This document shows positions 61,651-64,000 of a stretch of 64,000 nucleotides of DNA, piece after piece; positions within the stretch are counted from its first letter, which is position 1; each line of letters opens with the position of its first letter. The position numbers and the translations under genes are program-made. The notes under the pieces were generated by a model. It worked only from the letters and a program-made list of their open reading frames with translations, searched no databases and had not been told where the DNA came from. The stretch covers positions 434,001-498,000 of the forward strand of contig NZ_JAVLAT010000001.1 of the NCBI RefSeq assembly GCF_032190615.1, read 5' to 3'. The DNA comes from Brucella pseudogrignonensis. Its GTDB lineage: Bacteria; Pseudomonadota; Alphaproteobacteria; Rhizobiales; Rhizobiaceae.

Positions 61651-62325
61651 TTACAGACCAGCCATATAGGACTTAACTGAGCTACAATATTTTGCAGAGG
61701 TTGGGTTCATACGCTTTGCGCCATGACCGGCATTATACTTAAGGATCGTACCGCAAGTGCTGCCGCCGCCAAGCTTCTGAGCCATTGCAAGATACTTCAT
61801 GCCAAACTGTATGTTGGTTGAAGGCTCGTAGAGACCCTTTGCAGAACCCGTGTATCCGAGACCACGCGCCGTCGAGAGCTTGATCTGCATCAGACCAATT
61901 TCACCAGCCTTGCCGCGAACATTTGGCTGGAAGTTGCTCTCGTGACGAACAACGGCATGCGCCAGCGACGATGGCACACCATAGGTTGATGCATAGCGAT
62001 TGATGATCTGCGAATAAGCCTTGCCGCTAACCTTTGCGGACTTTGGTGCATCAGAACGTGCCTTGGAACGCTTTGCACTTTTTGCAGCGGGTGCAGCACG
62101 CTTGGTGATCACAGAAGCCTTTTTCGCGGTCTGCTTTGTTTCTGACCGTGCGGAACGCGAAGCCTTTTCTGACTTGTTGGCTTCAACAGCCTTGTTTTGA
62201 GCGCGGGCTTTCAGAAGATCTGCGAGATTGGTTGGCTCGTTTACCGGCGCACTGATCGCAGAATTTAGACCAAAAGAACTCATGGCGCCAATGAGGGCGC
62301 AAACAACTACAAATTTTGACTTCAT
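61651..62325 (-). CDS. Secreted lytic transglycosylase (SLT domain)
   Basis: A 224-residue protein with a signal peptide (residues 1-26), a Lys/Ala/Ser-rich basic linker (about 45-100) and a C-terminal SLT domain. The catalytic glutamate is E129 in VVRHESNF, followed by GEIGLMQIKLSTARGLG. It cuts the glycan strand of peptidoglycan in the periplasm, forming 1,6-anhydroMurNAc ends. The domain pairs functionally with the amidase upstream, but a 320-bp gap divides them. Confidence 0.9.
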   Translation of the reverse strand: MKSKFVVVCALIGAMSSFGLNSAISAPVNEPTNLADLLKARAQNKAVEANKSEKASRSARSETKQTAKKASVITKRAAPAAKSAKRSKARSDAPKSAKVSGKAYSQIINRYASTYGVPSSLAHAVVRHESNFQPNVRGKAGEIGLMQIKLSTARGLGYTGSAKGLYEPSTNIQFGMKYLAMAQKLGGGSTCGTILKYNAGHGAKRMNPTSAKYCSSVKSYMAGL

Positions 62326-62645
62326 AACCTACCGTCTTGGATCGTATTTATGGGGCTTTGCTGGTCTTGGGGGCAGCATTGCCGTTTTATTTTTGATCCC
62401 GCTCAACAAGCATTTCACACGCTCATCACCGCCGGGAATGGCAGATCATGTGCTGGGGAAATGCAGCCGAAGATTGGTGGGGGAAGTAAAATAGTCTTAC
62501 AGGTTGTAATAAACACTGTCACATTTCGTGATGCACGCATCAGGGAAAAAAGATCAATAATCAGCACGACTTCCGGTCTAATTTAATGAAATTACTACAG
62601 AAATATGAATCCTGCGTCCCAGAGCATGTTAAAAAATGGCGATAC
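62326..62645. other. Gap between the amidase and lytic transglycosylase genes
   Basis: No convincing gene is seen in these 320 bp. A plus-strand open frame from 62586 is antisense to the amidase. The stretch should hold the promoter of the lytic transglycosylase gene; I could not name a terminator for the amidase gene. Confidence 0.5.
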
Positions 62646-63452
62646 TCACGCAGTAACATTTTGCAGCGAAAAAATAAGCCTGTAGAGGGTATCTATAGTA
62701 GATACGTCGGCTACACCGTCCACATTTTGTATCCGAAAATGCCGCTGAAAGGCCTTAATCACGATCTCAGTGGCCTCATCGAACACGCCATTGATCTCGA
62801 TTTTGTATCCGTAAAGCGCAAGCATCGATTGCAAAGCCTCAACTGGTTGCCCGTGTTCGCCGCGCGCGAGAAAGCGTCCACCGCGGATCGGCGTTGGCTC
62901 AATGTAATGACCAATGCCTGCTTCATGCAGTTGCTTCCATGGGAAGTTATGCCCCGGATCAGTCTTACGCTCTGGTGCTATGTCTGAATGCGCAAGCACG
63001 TTTTCGGGGCGGATTCCGTAGCGTGAGCAAATACTGCGGCACAGTTCGATAACCGACGCGACTTGCTGCTCAGCGAATGGCGGATAGTTTTCAAGAACGC
63101 CCGGATTGACGATCTCAATACCGATGGAAGCCGAATTAATATCAGTTTCGCCTTTCCAGAAGCTGTTTCCTGCGTGCCATGCACGCGCCTTTTCAGACAC
63201 CATCTGCACAATGCGTCCATCTTCATGAACCAGATAATGTGCTGAAACTTCCCGCTCTGGAGACTTGAGAACTTCAAGCGCCTCCTCTGCCGTCGCCAGA
63301 CCCGTATAATGCAGGATCAGATAAGTCGGCGTCTTACCATCCTTGCGAAGTCCGAAGTTCGGCGAGGCATCAATAGTAGCGGTCGGATAATCCGGCTTTG
63401 CCAATGCAAGCGCTGCTAATTCATCTGACGGCTTAATATCTGAACCACTCAT
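62646..63452 (-). CDS. N-acetylmuramoyl-L-alanine amidase with peptidoglycan-binding domain
   Basis: A 268-residue AmiD-type zinc amidase: LILHYTGLATAEEAL carries the first Zn-binding His (H48), and the second His is in VLAHSDIAPERKTDPG. The last about 65 residues form a PG_binding_1 domain (GQPVEALQSMLALYGYKIE). No signal peptide or lipobox is seen, so it may act in the cytoplasm in cell-wall recycling. The ATG at 63452 has GGAGG four bases ahead and overlaps the stop of the upstream gene as ATGA. Confidence 0.92.
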   Translation of the reverse strand: MSGSDIKPSDELAALALAKPDYPTATIDASPNFGLRKDGKTPTYLILHYTGLATAEEALEVLKSPEREVSAHYLVHEDGRIVQMVSEKARAWHAGNSFWKGETDINSASIGIEIVNPGVLENYPPFAEQQVASVIELCRSICSRYGIRPENVLAHSDIAPERKTDPGHNFPWKQLHEAGIGHYIEPTPIRGGRFLARGEHGQPVEALQSMLALYGYKIEINGVFDEATEIVIKAFQRHFRIQNVDGVADVSTIDTLYRLIFSLQNVTA

Positions 63453-64000
63453 GCGGCCTCCAGTTGCTTCACGACACTGGCCCAAGCACTGTTGATGGCA
63501 GCGAGGCGCGCATTTGCAATATTAATGAATTCGAGCGGAAGGCCTTCTGCAAAAAGCCTGTCTGGATGATGTTCCTTAACCAGCGCGCGATATTTTTTGC
63601 GCGCTTCTTCAAAAGAAACACCACGATCCAAACCAAGAATAGCGAAGGGATCGCCCTCGCCGCGACTGACATGCCGCAAAGCGATGCGGTCAAAGCCTTG
63701 TTCGTCATAACCAAAAATTTCGGCAACGTTCGAAAGAAACGCCATTTCCTTTTCATGCACATAGCCGTCAGCGGTCGCTATATGAAACAGTCCGTCGAGA
63801 ATATCTTCGAGTAGATGACAATTCTCATCGCCTTCGCGACAAAGCCCCGCAAGCTGACGCGCATAGCTCTCGTAACCAGCGACGTCCTGCTGCGCGAGGT
63901 TATAAAGGCGCACCACATGCGCATGTTCTTCTTCGGGTACGGAGAAAATCCGCTGGAACGCGCGAAACTCATCCTGCGTCACGACACCATCAGCCTTAGC
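63449..64000 (-). CDS. TerB/DnaJ-domain protein (C-terminal part, cut by window edge)
   Basis: The visible about 183 residues hold a TerB-like helical domain (HLLEDILDGLFHIATADGYV and on) followed by a J domain at the very C-terminus: DPFAILGLDRGVSFEEARKKYR, with the HPD motif in VKEHHPDRLF. This is the DjlA layout, where an N-terminal membrane helix would come first. The start lies beyond 64000. It is coupled to the amidase by a 4-base overlap. Confidence 0.85.
   Translation of the reverse strand, partial: AKADGVVTQDEFRAFQRIFSVPEEEHAHVVRLYNLAQQDVAGYESYARQLAGLCREGDENCHLLEDILDGLFHIATADGYVHEKEMAFLSNVAEIFGYDEQGFDRIALRHVSRGEGDPFAILGLDRGVSFEEARKKYRALVKEHHPDRLFAEGLPLEFINIANARLAAINSAWASVVKQLEAA

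Noticed and set aside
62586..62987. 133-codon plus-strand open frame
   Set aside because: Most of it is antisense to the amidase gene and it has no recognised domain.

Overview
The window is a core chromosomal segment of an alphaproteobacterium, most probably a member of the Brucellaceae (Brucella/Ochrobactrum group). The base for this is the gene content and order (hflK-hflC-degP behind thyA-folA, the dcw cluster running rsmH to ftsZ and then lpxC-bamD-recN-ligA), a circularly permuted two-piece tmRNA, an alpha-type SspB, and a Mur-type box in front of mntH. Coding density is high. I see no insertion sequence, prophage, CRISPR array or tRNA gene.

Layout. 1-4573 (minus): the 5' part of a RecD-like helicase, a PLP-dependent threonine/serine dehydratase, and ilvI-ilvH preceded by a transcription-attenuation leader with an 18-residue Leu/Ile/Val-rich peptide. 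4667-6854: miaA (minus), divergent serB (plus) and a 51-residue membrane protein. 6937-12768 (minus): DUF2853, thyA-folA, then hflK-hflC-DUF2065-degP. 12990-17162 (mostly plus): permuted ssrA, a Bcr/CflA-type MFS exporter with a divergent TetR regulator, sspB, a 58-residue membrane protein, DUF4169 and a ribbon-helix-helix protein. 17153-23061 (minus): a 1267-residue AsmA protein, a GlcD-like flavoprotein and a GlcG/UPF0303-like protein. 23181-31567: an unusual kinase-like protein, a UvrD/PcrA helicase, CreA, a hexapeptide acyltransferase, a SCO copper protein, prmA and aminopeptidase P. 31564-32589 (minus): the AzlC/AzlD amino-acid exporter.

32727-58445 is one long minus-strand block: rsmH, ftsL, ftsI, murE, murF, mraY, murD, ftsW, murG, murC, murB, terminator, ddl, ftsQ, ftsA, ftsZ, terminator, lpxC, bamD, recN, ligA, DUF2461. 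It carries nearly the whole pathway from UDP-MurNAc to lipid II, the divisome core, lipid A and outer-membrane assembly functions. Most junctions overlap or are separated by a few bases. The clear internal break is between murB and ddl, where an intrinsic terminator is followed by a cluster of five GANTC (CcrM) sites in 117 bp. 58822-64000: mntH with its operator, an SDR oxidoreductase, the RNase P RNA, a lytic transglycosylase, an N-acetylmuramoyl-L-alanine amidase and a J-domain/TerB protein cut by the window edge.

Most genes are ordinary housekeeping genes. The items most worth a second look are the ilv attenuator, the two GANTC clusters, the fusion of a degenerate kinase with an AMP-binding-C-like domain, the TetR/MFS operator pair, the permuted ssrA close to its adaptor gene sspB, a perfect 16-bp palindrome behind the DUF2461 gene, and several tiny conserved-looking proteins. 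I did not find a convincing wholly new multi-gene system.
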